Assembly (NCBI RefSeq): GCF_014171475.1
Contig: NZ_CP048817.1
Span: 806,001-870,000, forward strand
Direction of reading: 5' to 3'
Origin: Sphingomonas sp. So64.6b
GTDB taxonomy: Bacteria; Pseudomonadota; Alphaproteobacteria; Sphingomonadales; Sphingomonadaceae
DNA length: 64,000 bases
Shown here one piece after another: positions 52,020-61,862 of this stretch. The position numbers were made by a program, and so were the translations under genes. The notes beneath the pieces are model-generated. The model was not told the origin of the DNA. It ran no database searches and worked only from the letters and a program-made list of their open reading frames with translations. Each line of letters starts with the position of its first letter. The first letter of the stretch is position 1.

Positions 52020-52877
52020 TTACAGTGCGGTGCCAGCGACGCTGAAGCGTCGCGCCGAAACCACGCGTTTTTCCACCACATCCGTATTGCGGACGAACAG
52101 GCGATTGGATGCGCCCGAGCCGCTGCTGGCGGTGGTCAGAGCGCGCTTGAACGGATCATAGAAACGCTCGACGAACCCGGCCGCCGAGAGTTGCGCAAGG
52201 ATTGCCGGATCGACAGTTTCAATTTCGATCGCCAGTAGCGACGGCTTGGCAAGCGTTGCTGCGGCGCCAGCGAAGACTGCGGGCTCGTGCCCTTCGACAT
52301 CGATCTTGAGCATGATCGGGTCCGCTTTGCCAACTGCCATATCGAGTGTGGTCAGTGCGACCGCCACTGTTCCCGCACCGGCGTGATCGACAAGCTGATT
52401 CATCGTATCGCGGTCGCCGGTCAGCGTGCCGGTGCCGGCGGCATCGCTGAGCGCAACGCGTTGGACAGAAACCTTTGCGCCGATCGCGTTATGCTCGATA
52501 TTCGCATCGAGCCGATCAGCGGTTGCGGGATGGGGCTCGATCGCGATCACGTCCGCACCAACGACTCTCGCAGCCAGCACGGTGTAACTGCCCACATTAG
52601 CGCCGACATCGACCAGCAAGTCGCCCACGCGCAGGAAATGTAACAGAAAACCCATATCGGCGAATTCATGCAGCCCGAAATAGAGGTTGCCTGTCGCGCC
52701 GGTCATTCCGCGCTCGATCAGCAGCCGTGCGCCTTCGATCCAGCTTTTGTCATGGATGCCGGGCTTCAGCCGGCTTTCGATCTGCCAGCGTGCGATGCGC
52801 GACAACGTCCTGATCGGCGCGCGCCGTCCAAGCGGATGGTCCAGCGCGTAGCCGACAAGATCGCTCATCGCGCTCAT
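52020..52877 (-). CDS. FkbM family methyltransferase
   Basis: 285 residues. [21 protein letters not shown] and [21 protein letters not shown] form the SAM site, [22 protein letters not shown] is the FkbM signature. Family members methylate hydroxyls of sugars and polyketides. The start ATG 52877 overlaps the fcl stop as ATGA, so the two are translated together; methylation of a fucose-derived residue is possible but not shown. Confidence 0.9.
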   Translation of the reverse strand: MSAMSDLVGYALDHPLGRRAPIRTLSRIARWQIESRLKPGIHDKSWIEGARLLIERGMTGATGNLYFGLHEFADMGFLLHFLRVGDLLVDVGANVGSYTVLAARVVGADVIAIEPHPATADRLDANIEHNAIGAKVSVQRVALSDAAGTGTLTGDRDTMNQLVDHAGAGTVAVALTTLDMAVGKADPIMLKIDVEGHEPAVFAGAAATLAKPSLLAIEIETVDPAILAQLSAAGFVERFYDPFKRALTTASSGSGASNRLFVRNTDVVEKRVVSARRFSVAGTAL

Positions 52878-53842
52878 GCTGCGGCGCGCTCGTGCCGTGC
52901 GTCAGGGCCGTTGTCGAGGAACCAGCGATAGACTTCGGCGATGCCCGTGCCGAGCGGCACCGAGGATTCCCAGCCAAGCGCCTTGAGTTTGGTGGTATCG
53001 ACCAGCTTGCGCGGCGTACCATCGGGGCGGGTCGCGTCGAATGCGACCTTGCCCTGGAAGCCGACCGCCTCGGCAACGAGATGGGCGAGGTTGGCGATAC
53101 TGACCTCGTCGCCAGTACCGATATTGACAAACTCGTCGTCGGAATAGTTGCGCGCGAGGAACACCAGCGCGTCGGCGAGATCGTCGACATGGAGGAATTC
53201 GCGTAGAGGGGTGCCGCTGCCCCAGACCGACAGCGTATCCGCGCCCGCCAGCTTGGCCTCATGCGCCTTGCGCATCAATGCAGGCAGAACATGGCTCGAT
53301 TCGAGATCGAAATTATCGAACGGGCCATAAAGGTTGGTCGGCTGGGCAGAGATGAAGTCGCAGCCATATTGCCGGCGATACGCTTCGCACAGTTTGAGCC
53401 CGGCGATCTTTGCGATGGCGTACCATTGATTGGTCGGCTCGAGCGGCCCGGTGAGCAAGGCGCTCTCGGCCATCGGCTGGGCTGCCAGTTTGGGGAAGAT
53501 ACACGACGATCCGAGAAAGACGAGTTTGGCCACCGCGGCGCGGCGCGCGCCCTCGATCACGTTCGTCTCGATCATCAGATTGTCGTAAAGAAACTCGCCC
53601 GGCCGGTCGTTATTGGCCGCTATTCCGCCGACCTTGGCGGCGGCGAGGAAGATCAGATCGACCGGATTCGCCGCCATCCAGGCGAAGGTCGCCGCCTGAT
53701 CCCGCAGATCGATGCGGGTGTCGGGCGAGACGATCGTGCAGCCTTCGCTCGCCAGCCGCCGCACGATCGCGCGTCCGACCATGCCGCGCTCGCCCGCTAC
53801 CCAGATTTTCTTGTCCTTGAGGTCAAATTTCAGGTCGGACAT
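52874..53842 (-). CDS. fcl: GDP-L-fucose synthase
   Basis: 322 residues from ATG 53842. IWVAGERGMVGRAIVRRLASEG, FLGSSCIFPKLAAQPM, the YxxxK in NQWYAIAKIAGLKL, QPTNLYGPFDNFD and the C-terminal WYxxN-like YRWFLDNG are the WcaG hallmarks. It epimerises and reduces GDP-4-keto-6-deoxymannose from gmd (two genes upstream) to GDP-L-fucose. Only a methyltransferase gene separates it from gmd in the same operon. Confidence 0.94.
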   Translation of the reverse strand: MSDLKFDLKDKKIWVAGERGMVGRAIVRRLASEGCTIVSPDTRIDLRDQAATFAWMAANPVDLIFLAAAKVGGIAANNDRPGEFLYDNLMIETNVIEGARRAAVAKLVFLGSSCIFPKLAAQPMAESALLTGPLEPTNQWYAIAKIAGLKLCEAYRRQYGCDFISAQPTNLYGPFDNFDLESSHVLPALMRKAHEAKLAGADTLSVWGSGTPLREFLHVDDLADALVFLARNYSDDEFVNIGTGDEVSIANLAHLVAEAVGFQGKVAFDATRPDGTPRKLVDTTKLKALGWESSVPLGTGIAEVYRWFLDNGPDARHERAAA

Positions 53843-53846
53843 CGGT

Positions 53847-54479
53847 TTAGCCGGTCTTTTTGCGATAGGTGACGACCATCGACTTGGCGAGGGCGGGGAC
53901 GCGTCCGACCCGGTCGAAGCCAATCTCCTCGAAGCCGGCGCGCGAGAACAACCTACCGAGCGTTGCGCGGCTCCAGAATTTGATATGCCCGCCTTCCCAC
54001 AACGCGGTGAAGTGATTCTCCATCTTGCCGCTGGCAGCGAGGACGAGGTTCTTCAGATACGAATGATAGGGCGTGCTGATGATCGCGATACCGCCCGGGA
54101 CGAGCAGTTCATCGATCGCCTCGGCATAGCGTTTCGGCGAGAAGACATGCTCGGCCACCTCAAGGCTGACCACGGCATCGAACTGGCCGAAGCGCGCCGC
54201 TAGATTTTCGTCCGAGGAACCAAGTTCGAGGCGGCACTGCGGAAAATTCTTGTTGGCGATCTCGATGCCGGTCTCCGACGGATCGATGCCGGCGATCTCA
54301 TAACCGAGACCGGCCAGTGCGATTGCGTTCGACCCGTTGCCGCATCCGAGTTCGAACAGCTTCTTGCCCCTGGCATTGGCCTCAAGCGATGCGCGCACGG
54401 CAGGGAAAAGATAGGCATGAGTGTGCGACACCCCGCTGTTGGAAAAGCCGTAATCGACGATCGACGATGTCTGGGTCAT
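53847..54479 (-). CDS. Class I SAM-dependent methyltransferase
   Basis: 210 residues. KLFELGCGNGSNAIALAGLGY (motif I), IAGIDPSETGIEIA, FDAVVSLEVAEHVFSPKRYAEA and GGIAIISTPYHSYLKNL give a UbiG/methyltransf_23-like fold. The C-terminus (FSRAGFEEIGFDRVGR) is also usual for the family. It is placed between gmd and fcl, so the substrate may be a 6-deoxysugar or the growing glycan; this is position-based inference. Confidence 0.9.
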   Translation of the reverse strand: MTQTSSIVDYGFSNSGVSHTHAYLFPAVRASLEANARGKKLFELGCGNGSNAIALAGLGYEIAGIDPSETGIEIANKNFPQCRLELGSSDENLAARFGQFDAVVSLEVAEHVFSPKRYAEAIDELLVPGGIAIISTPYHSYLKNLVLAASGKMENHFTALWEGGHIKFWSRATLGRLFSRAGFEEIGFDRVGRVPALAKSMVVTYRKKTG

Positions 54480-54515
54480 GCCGGTTGCTCCAATCCCCTG
54501 TGGCGCTTCGGCTGA

Positions 54516-55616
54516 TCAGCTCGTGATCGCGTAAAGTGCGGCGGGGCGCTCCTCGTCGGGGCGGCGCGTTTCAGCCTCGCGCGCGACCACCTTCAGGTCC
54601 TCGCGCACCATTTCGGCGCACAATTCGTCGAGCGTGGTGGTTGCTTCCCAGCCGAGCAGGCGCTTGGCCTTGGCCGGATTGCCGATCAGCAAGTCGACCT
54701 CGGTCGGACGGAAATAGCGCGGATCGACCTTGACCAGAATCTTGCCGGTCTTGCGGCAGGTGCCGACTTCATCGACACCGGCGCCGCTCCAGTCGATCTG
54801 CTTGTCGACCTCGGCGAATGCCTTTTCGACGAACGAGCGCACCGTCTGCGTCACCCCGGTGGCGAGAACGAAATCGTCACCCTTTTCATGCTGGACGATG
54901 CGCCACATGCCCTCGACATAGTCGCGCGCATGACCCCAGTCGCGCTTGGCATCAAGATTGCCGAGCCATAGGGTTTCCTGCAGGCCGAGATGATTGGCCG
55001 CCACCGCGCGCGTGATCTTGCGGGTGACGAAGGTCTCGCCACGCAGCGGGCTTTCATGGTTGAACAGGATGCCGTTCGAGGCATGGATGCCATAGGCTTC
55101 GCGATAATTCACCGTGATCCAATAGGCGTACATCTTGGCCGCGGCATAGGGCGAGCGCGGATAGAAAGGCGTCGTTTCGGACTGCGGCACTTCCTGCACC
55201 ATGCCGTACAGTTCCGATGTCGATGCCTGGTAGATGCGGGTCTTGTCGACCAGGCCAAGGAGGCGGATCGCCTCCAGCAGGCGCAAGGTGCCGATGCCGT
55301 CGGCATTGGCGGTATATTCCGGCGTCTCGAAGCTGACCGCCACATGGCTCATCGCTGCGAGATTGTAGATCTCGTCAGGCTGAACCTCTTGCACGATACG
55401 AGTCAGATTCATCGAATCCGTCATGTCGCCATAATGGAGATGAAGCCGTGCGCCCGCCTCGTGCGGGTCCTGATAGATATGGTCGATGCGTCCGGTGTTG
55501 AACGAGGATGATCGGCGCTTGATGCCGTGAACTTCATAACCCTTGGCGAGCAGAAGCTCCGAAAGATAGGCACCGTCCTGCCCGGTCACACCGGTGATCA
55601 ACGCGGTTTTCGTCAT
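54516..55616 (-). CDS. gmd: GDP-mannose 4,6-dehydratase
   Basis: 366 residues from ATG 55616. [37 protein letters not shown] (nucleotide-sugar contact), [28 protein letters not shown] and [15 protein letters not shown] carry the Thr/Ser-Glu and Tyr-Lys catalytic residues. Full length and all motifs fit canonical Gmd. The product is GDP-4-keto-6-deoxymannose, used by fcl in the same operon. The frame extension up to 55748 is not protein-like. Confidence 0.95.
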   Translation of the reverse strand: MTKTALITGVTGQDGAYLSELLLAKGYEVHGIKRRSSSFNTGRIDHIYQDPHEAGARLHLHYGDMTDSMNLTRIVQEVQPDEIYNLAAMSHVAVSFETPEYTANADGIGTLRLLEAIRLLGLVDKTRIYQASTSELYGMVQEVPQSETTPFYPRSPYAAAKMYAYWITVNYREAYGIHASNGILFNHESPLRGETFVTRKITRAVAANHLGLQETLWLGNLDAKRDWGHARDYVEGMWRIVQHEKGDDFVLATGVTQTVRSFVEKAFAEVDKQIDWSGAGVDEVGTCRKTGKILVKVDPRYFRPTEVDLLIGNPAKAKRLLGWEATTTLDELCAEMVREDLKVVAREAETRRPDEERPAALYAITS

Positions 55617-55787
55617 GAGATGGCGCTCCAGGCGAAAAATATCGGGTCCAAACCGGTCGGTTTGAAAGACGCCGTTGCCATAGCAGCATGCGCTTATACG
55701 TCTAGTGCCGCAGTTGCGAAGAGAGTGCTGGCGGGATTTGGCAGCCAAAAGACGTAAGCATCGAGTTTTCTGGATTTTTTGTAAAAA

Positions 55788-56795
55788 TCAGACGCCCATA
55801 TAGCTGCGATACCAGTCGACGAAACGCGGTACGCCGTGCTCGATCGAGGTTGTCGGCATGTAGCCCAGATCGCGCTGGATCGCTTCGATATCGGCGAAGG
55901 TATCCTTCATGTCGCCGGCCTGCATCGGCATCGCGACGCGGATCGCGGGCGCACCGCACGCGGCCTCGACCAGTTCGATCAGCCGGTCGAGCTGTTCGGA
56001 CTTGTGGTTGCCGATATTATAGAGCCGGTGCGGCGAGATGCTGCCGCCCGCCTTGATCTCACCGTCATCGGCGGGGGGGTGATCCAGACAGGCGATGATG
56101 CCGGCCACGATATCGTCGATATAGGTGAAATCGCGCCGCATATCGCCGCCATTGAAGACGTTGATCGGTCGACCTTCCAGGATCGCCGAGGTGAACAGCC
56201 ACATCGCCATGTCGGGTCGACCCCAGGGGCCATAGACGGTAAAGAATCGCAGCCCGGTGAGTGGCGTACGATAGAGATGGGCATAGGTATCGCTCATCAG
56301 TTCGTCGGCGCGCTTGGTCGCGGCGTAGAGTGAGAGCGGGTGGTCGGCGCGGTCGTCGACCCTGAACGGCAGGGTCGCGTCACCGCCATAAATCGACGAG
56401 GATGAAGCATAGACCATATGCCCGACGCCGCGATGGCGGGCGAGTTCGAGCATGTTGAGATGCCCGGCGATGTTCGAACGGATATAGGCACGGGGATTGT
56501 CGATCGAATAACGAACGCCAGCCTGTGCACCGAGATGGACGATGCGATCGAACGCATGCGCCGACAGCGCGGCGTCGAGTGCCTCGTCGTCGGCAAAGTC
56601 GAGTTCGAGAAACTCGAAATCGCGATTGGTGCCGCGTCCGATCTCGGCGAGGCGCGCATGCTTCAGCCGCACATCGTAATAATCGTTGAGATTATCGATG
56701 CCGATCACGCGTTCGCCGCGCGCAAGCAGTTTCTGCGCGACATGCATACCGATGAAACCGGCGGCGCCGGTGACGAGGATTGCTGGCCTGTTCAT
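55788..56795 (-). CDS. NAD-dependent epimerase, probable UDP-glucuronate 4-epimerase
   Basis: 335 residues. VTGAAGFIGMHVAQKLLARGE, the stretch IDNLNDYYDVRLKHARL (diagnostic of the LspL/Cap1J UDP-GlcA 4-epimerase group), HLGAQAGVRYSIDNPRAY, ASSSSIYGGD and SLYAATKRADELM (YxxxK). It would supply UDP-galacturonate for an acidic polysaccharide. It starts at ATG 56795, divergent from the type I secretion genes, with a short shared promoter region. Confidence 0.9.
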   Translation of the reverse strand: MNRPAILVTGAAGFIGMHVAQKLLARGERVIGIDNLNDYYDVRLKHARLAEIGRGTNRDFEFLELDFADDEALDAALSAHAFDRIVHLGAQAGVRYSIDNPRAYIRSNIAGHLNMLELARHRGVGHMVYASSSSIYGGDATLPFRVDDRADHPLSLYAATKRADELMSDTYAHLYRTPLTGLRFFTVYGPWGRPDMAMWLFTSAILEGRPINVFNGGDMRRDFTYIDDIVAGIIACLDHPPADDGEIKAGGSISPHRLYNIGNHKSEQLDRLIELVEAACGAPAIRVAMPMQAGDMKDTFADIEAIQRDLGYMPTTSIEHGVPRFVDWYRSYMGV

Positions 56796-56939
56796 GCCTG
56801 CTTCCTACGCGCAAGCCGTTGACAGATCGATACCGTGAATAACGACGGCGTTTGCGCAAGTGCGTTCATCCGGTTATGTGGGCAGTTCGACGCCCAAGCC
56901 ACGGTGCTGCAGCGTTTTTTCGCGTGCAACGGGCCATTT

Positions 56940-58625
56940 ATGCTGCGCATTTTCAGTTTGCCTTATGTGCGTCGGCCGATCGGCATCGCGCTTGGGGCCA
57001 GTCTTGCGATCAACGTGCTGACGCTGGTCACCCCACTCTACCTGACGCAGCTCTATGACCGCGTGATTCCGTCACGAAGCGGCGCGACGCTGATCGCGAT
57101 TGCCGCGATCACATTGGTGGCGATCATATTGACATCGTTGCTGGAAATGCTGCGAGGCTTGGTGTTCGCACGGGCTGGTATGGGACTCTATGCCGAGATG
57201 GAGGCGGACGTGCTCGCGGTGTCGCGAAAGTCGGCATTGGCGGGCGCGCCGGGCCGTCGTGCGCGGGCGTTCGAGGATCTGGAGCAAGTTCGCGGCTTTG
57301 TGACAGGGCCGATTCCGGCGGCATTGTTCGACCTTTTGTTCGTGCCGCTGTTCGCGATCGTGTTGTTCGCGGTTCATGTGTGGATCGGTGTGGCGAGTCT
57401 CGGCTGCGCCATTGCGCTGGCGATTGCCGCCTGGGCGAGTCGGCGAACCATGGCGCGCACCTCGGACGAGATCGTCATGCGGCAGCGCCAGGCCGGCGAC
57501 GCGCTTGAGGCGCATCTCGCCTCGGCGGAAAGCGCCACCGCGATGGGTTATGCCGGTCGTGCCGAGAGCCAGGCGGCGCAACTGAACCGGCTATCGCTGA
57601 CCGCGCAGATTTCCAGCACGGTGTCGACCAGCGGTGTGGCATCGATCGCACGCGGGATTCGCTCGGCAAGCCAAATCCTGATTCTCGCGATTGCCGCCTG
57701 GCTCGCGGTGAATGGCCAAGTCAGCGGCGGTTCGATCGTCGCCTGTTCGATCGTTTTCTCCAAGGCGCTGGCGCCGATCGACCAGATCCTTGGCGCCTGG
57801 CGTCAGGTTTTCAGCGCGCGCAGCGCCTGGGCGCGGCTCGCGGGAATCGAGGGCGAGGGTGATTTGCGAGATACGCTGCGCCTGCCCGCGCCGCGTGGCG
57901 CGGTGGCGTTCGAAAACGTCATCGCGGCGTCGCCCGGTGGCACTGTGCCTATTCTCAAGGGCGTATCGCTCGCGCTTCAGCCCGGGCAGTCGGTCGGCAT
58001 CGTCGGGCCGTCGGGGTCGGGCAAATCGACGCTTGCCAAGGTCATGGTCGGCGCCTGGGCCGCGGCACGCGGGACCGTGCGGATCGATGGCGCCGACATC
58101 ACCCAGTATGACGCCGAGGAACTTGGCCGCCCTATCGGCTATCTGCCGCAGAACGTGACATTGTTGCCCGGCACGGTCGCCGACAATATCGGACGGCTGA
58201 ACGAGCGTGACGACGAAGCGATCGTTGCGGCGGCGCGAGCGGCCAATGCGCACGACATGATATTGGGGCTTCCGCAAGGGTATGACACGCCGGTGTCGGG
58301 GCTGGGGTTCGGCCTGTCGGGTGGGCAGCGGCAGCGGATCGGGCTGGCACGCGCGCTGTATGGCGATCCGATCCTGGTGGTGCTCGACGAACCCGAAACC
58401 GGTCTCGACGGCGAGGGTGAGGTGGCGCTGAACCAGGCAGTGCAGGCAGCGCGTCGTCGCGGCGCTACCCTCGCGGTGATCGCGCACCGGCCGTCGCTGG
58501 TCCACACGCTCGACCTGTTACTGGTGATGAACGCCGGCACGATCGTCAAATTCGGCCCGATGGTGGAGATATTGCCGCAATTGTTGCCGCAGAATCAGAA
58601 ACCCAGCCAGGTTGTGCGCACATGA
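56940..58625 (+). CDS. Type I secretion ABC transporter permease/ATPase (PrtD-like)
   Basis: About 561 residues from ATG 56940; a GTG at 56835 would add 35. The membrane domain (GASLAINVLTLVTPLYLTQLYDRVIPSRS onward, about 1-300) is of the PrtD/HasD class without the C39 peptidase domain. The ATPase has Walker A GPSGSGKST, GFGLSGGQRQRIGLARAL and Walker B VVLDEPETGLD. It exports proteins with C-terminal signals together with an HlyD adaptor, whose gene follows with a four-base overlap. Sphingan clusters carry a comparable pair (atrD/atrB), so location in a polysaccharide locus has precedent. Confidence 0.92.
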   Translation: MLRIFSLPYVRRPIGIALGASLAINVLTLVTPLYLTQLYDRVIPSRSGATLIAIAAITLVAIILTSLLEMLRGLVFARAGMGLYAEMEADVLAVSRKSALAGAPGRRARAFEDLEQVRGFVTGPIPAALFDLLFVPLFAIVLFAVHVWIGVASLGCAIALAIAAWASRRTMARTSDEIVMRQRQAGDALEAHLASAESATAMGYAGRAESQAAQLNRLSLTAQISSTVSTSGVASIARGIRSASQILILAIAAWLAVNGQVSGGSIVACSIVFSKALAPIDQILGAWRQVFSARSAWARLAGIEGEGDLRDTLRLPAPRGAVAFENVIAASPGGTVPILKGVSLALQPGQSVGIVGPSGSGKSTLAKVMVGAWAAARGTVRIDGADITQYDAEELGRPIGYLPQNVTLLPGTVADNIGRLNERDDEAIVAAARAANAHDMILGLPQGYDTPVSGLGFGLSGGQRQRIGLARALYGDPILVVLDEPETGLDGEGEVALNQAVQAARRRGATLAVIAHRPSLVHTLDLLLVMNAGTIVKFGPMVEILPQLLPQNQKPSQVVRT

Positions 58626-59961
58626 CCGACATACCCGTTCCGCGTAACGCCGAAGAGCGGCAGGAACTCGCCGAAACGCTGTCCGATCCGATCGCACGCG
58701 TGACGAAACGGCTCGCGATCGGCTTGGGCGTGGGGATTGCCGCGATCTTCGCATGGTCGGCGCTGGTGCCGATCGCCAGCGGCGTCGTTGCCGAGGGGCG
58801 CATCGGCGTCGAAAATAAACGCAAGACGGTCCAGCATCTCGATGGCGGGATCGTCAAGGAGATCGGCGTCCGCGAAGGGTCGAAGGTCAAGGCGGGGCAG
58901 TTGCTGTTCCGGCTCGATGACGGAGATGCGCGACTTGCGGTGCAGGTCTTGCAGGCGCAATTCGACTCGCTGCTCGCCGAGCGTGCCGCGCGGGAAGCCG
59001 AATTGACCGGGTCGAGTACGATCACTTTCCCGGCCGAATTGCTCGAGCGGGCATCCGAACCTTCGGTCAAGTCGGCGATCGCAACCCAGCGTTCGGCGTT
59101 CGCCGCGCGCCGCGCCGCGCCGGGCGGGGCGGGCAGGAAACCGGCATCGACCAGCGTGTGGTTCAGCTCGGTCAGGACGCGCGGGGGTCGACCGCGCAAT
59201 CTACTGCCAATGCCGAACAGCTTGAACTGCTCGAACGCGAGATCCGCGATACCGAGACGCTGGTGGAAAAGGGTTATGCCACACGACCGCGCTTGCTTGC
59301 CCTGCAGCGCGCCGCAGCGCAGCTGCGTGGCCAGCTGGAATCGACCAATTCGCAGACCGCGCGATCGCGCGCGCAGATCACCGAGGCGCGCATTGCGCGC
59401 AGCCAGGTCGAGCGCGAGGGCGGCGTTACCGCGGCCGACGCGTTGCGATCGGTTCAATCCGAACTGGTCCAGCTGACCGAGAAACTCTCGGCAGCGCGCG
59501 AGGTCCTGGCGCGTAAGCGCATTCTCGCGCCGGTCGACGGCATCGTTGTCGCGCTCGCCGTGACGACGATCGGTGGCGTCGTTCGTCCGGGCGAGGCGCT
59601 GCTCGACATCGTGCCGACCTCTCAGCGGTTGATTGTTGAGGCCCAGATCACCCCAAACCACGCCGACGACGTACGGCGTGGCCAAAAGGCGTTTGTGCGA
59701 CTCGAGGCGGGCGGTTTCCAGATGGCACCCGTGCTCGAGGGCGTCGTGCGCAATATTTCCGCCGATGCGCTCGTAGATCAGCGTACGGGGGAACGTTATT
59801 TCAACGCAAGCGTCGAGATTCTCTCGGCCAAGGGCGTGCCCGAACGTCTGCTCAAGCCCGGCCTGCCCGCCGCTGTGATGGTGCGGACCGGGCAACGCAC
59901 CCTGTTCGGTTATTTCCTGGAGCCGATCTCGGTCGCATCGTTCGGTGCGATGCGGGAATAG
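58622..59961 (+). pseudogene. HlyD family type I secretion adaptor, frameshifted
   Basis: The first frame (from ATG 58622) gives a membrane anchor (LAIGLGVGIAAIFAWSALVPIA), the biotinyl-lipoyl half LDGGIVKEIGVREGSKVKAGQLLFRLDD and the start of the coiled coil, to about codon 160 (QRSAFAARRAA). From about 59113-59133 homology continues in another frame: QETGIDQRVVQLGQDARG, the rest of the long coiled coil, KRILAPVDGIVVALAV, and a proper C-terminus to TAG 59961. So one indel in a very GC-rich run (CGCGCCGCGCCGGGCGGGGC) splits the gene. Either the secretion system is dead or the base count at this spot is wrong. Repaired length is about 446 residues. Confidence 0.85.
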
Positions 59962-60032
59962 CCCGCCCGACGGCGGAGGCGGCACTGGCGATCATCCGGA
60001 CAGCCTTTGCCGATGGCGTTGCGAAGGTCGAT

Positions 60033-60563
60033 GTGCTGCGCAACGGCGAGCGGCGGGCCTTCGTCATCCATGCCGAAAAAGCATGTGTGACCGTGTTTCA
60101 GGTGGTGACGGACGATGCCATGAATGGTGCAGCGGACGGCATTTATGCTCAGGTGTCGAGCGATCTCGCCGCACTGGCAGAAACGGACGACGAACTGGCG
60201 GCTGTGCTTGCGCACGAGCTTGCGCACAATATCCTCCACCATCGCCTGCGGCTTGACGGGTTGTCGGTGAGCCGCGGCTTGCTGGCGTCGTTCGGGCGCA
60301 ACGCGCGGCTCATCCGTCAGACCGAGATCGAGGCGGATCGGCTGAGTATCTATCTGCTATCGCGGGCGGGGTTCGATGCGGAAAAGGGCATGGTCATCTG
60401 GGAGCGGCTTGGCCGGCGGGCATCCGGATTGCGCGATACGACGCACCCCCAATGGCGCGAACGGCTACGGCTGATGACGGTCGAGCGCGATCGACTGCGC
60501 AGGGACGGCAACATCGCGCTGGCCGCAGATCTGGCGGCGGCGGTTGCCGCCGCATCGCGTTGA
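60033..60563 (+). CDS. M48 family metallopeptidase, N-terminally truncated
   Basis: From GTG 60033 (ribosome site GAAGG) the frame encodes 176 residues with the zinc motif VLAHELAHNILHHR, then SRGLLASFGRNARLIRQTEIEADRLSIYLL, where EIEAD holds the third ligand. Homology to sphingomonad M48 proteins of this type starts earlier: the upstream codons (AALAIIRTAFADGVAKVDVLRN) match the end of their PDZ domain, but everything before that, including signal peptide and PDZ core, is missing because the hlyD stop lies there. It is thus a 3' piece, either degraded or expressed as a short cytoplasmic form. Confidence 0.7.
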   Translation: MLRNGERRAFVIHAEKACVTVFQVVTDDAMNGAADGIYAQVSSDLAALAETDDELAAVLAHELAHNILHHRLRLDGLSVSRGLLASFGRNARLIRQTEIEADRLSIYLLSRAGFDAEKGMVIWERLGRRASGLRDTTHPQWRERLRLMTVERDRLRRDGNIALAADLAAAVAAASR

Positions 60564-61862
60564 TCACCCCGCCAGGCGGAGCGGCTCCGTACGCGGTTTT
60601 GGCTGCGGCTGATCCGGCCAGATTCCGCGCGTGTCGTAAACCAGCTTGTCGATCCGTTCGTCGAGCGGCACCGATTTGAACATGTCGTGGTCGACAAGGA
60701 CGATCATGATCCCGCACGTCTCGATCGCGGTGTCGATGTCGGTCAATGTCGCGCCCGATCCGTCGAAAGCGCCGGGCAGGCTGCGCGCATAGGGTTCGAC
60801 CACATGGATACGATCGCCGAAGCGGTGCGCAAGTTCGCTTGCGACCTTGAGCGCTGGACTTTCGCGGAAATCGTCGATGTTTGCCTTGAAGGCGAGGCCG
60901 AGACAGGCGACCGGCATGCCGGGGTGCGCCTCGATCATCGCCGCGGCGCGATCGATCGCATAATCGACTTTTGCGTCATTCACTTCGCGCGCGGTGCGGA
61001 TCAAGGGCGTGTTGGCACGGTCGGCATGGACCAGGAACCAGGGATCGACCGCGATGCAATGGCCGCCGACACCGGGGCCGGGGGACAGGATGTTGACACG
61101 CGGATGGCGGTTGGCGAGGCGGATTACCTCCCACACATCGACCTCCATCGTGTCGGCGACGCGGCTGAGTTCATTGGCGAAGGCGATGTTGACGTCGCGA
61201 AACGCGTTCTCGGTCAGTTTGGTCATCTCCGCCGCGCGGCTCGTCGTCGTGACGCAGGCGCCGCGCACGAAGCGGCGGTAAAAGGCGAGCGCCTTGCGTG
61301 CGCAACGTGGCGTGATGCCGCCGATCACGCGGTCATTGTCGATCAGTTCGACCAGGATGCGCCCGGGCAGGACGCGCTCGGGGCAATAGGCGATGGCGAT
61401 ATCTGCGCTCTCACCCGTTTTGCCTGGTACTTTGAGGTCGGGGCGAAGCTGAGCGAGCAGGTCGCGGACCTTCTCGGTCGTGCCGACCGGCGAGGTCGAT
61501 TCGAGGATCACCACATCACCCGCCTTGAGCACGGTCGCGACGGTGGTCGCGGCCTGCAGGACGTAACCGATATTGGGTGCATGGTTGTCGGCGAAGGGTG
61601 TGGGGACGGCGATGACGAACACATCGGCCGGTTCGATCTGCATTGAGGCGCGCAGGCTGCCGCGCGCCACCACACCGGAGACGAGGCCATCGAGGTCGAC
61701 TTCCTCGATATGCACCTTGCCCGAATTGACCGTGTCGACGATCGACTGGGTCACATCGACGCCAAGTACCTTGGCCCCGGTGCGCGCGATTATCGCGGCA
61801 GTGGGAAGCCCGATATAACCGAGGCCGACGACGACGACATTAAGTTCAGAATCCGAAATCAT
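60564..61862 (-). CDS. wecC: UDP-N-acetyl-D-mannosamine dehydrogenase
   Basis: 432 residues from ATG 61862, overlapping the wecB 3' end by 17 bases. VVVVGLGYIGLPTAAIIA (NAD site), KVHIEEVDLDGLV, KLTENAFRDVNIAFANELS with the catalytic Lys/Asn, and LSPGPGVGGHCIAVDPWFLV with the nucleophilic Cys. The residues HIEE and GHCIAVDPWF favour WecC over UDP-glucose dehydrogenase. It oxidises UDP-ManNAc twice to UDP-ManNAcA, using the product of wecB. Confidence 0.92.
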   Translation of the reverse strand: MISDSELNVVVVGLGYIGLPTAAIIARTGAKVLGVDVTQSIVDTVNSGKVHIEEVDLDGLVSGVVARGSLRASMQIEPADVFVIAVPTPFADNHAPNIGYVLQAATTVATVLKAGDVVILESTSPVGTTEKVRDLLAQLRPDLKVPGKTGESADIAIAYCPERVLPGRILVELIDNDRVIGGITPRCARKALAFYRRFVRGACVTTTSRAAEMTKLTENAFRDVNIAFANELSRVADTMEVDVWEVIRLANRHPRVNILSPGPGVGGHCIAVDPWFLVHADRANTPLIRTAREVNDAKVDYAIDRAAAMIEAHPGMPVACLGLAFKANIDDFRESPALKVASELAHRFGDRIHVVEPYARSLPGAFDGSGATLTDIDTAIETCGIMIVLVDHDMFKSVPLDERIDKLVYDTRGIWPDQPQPKPRTEPLRLAG

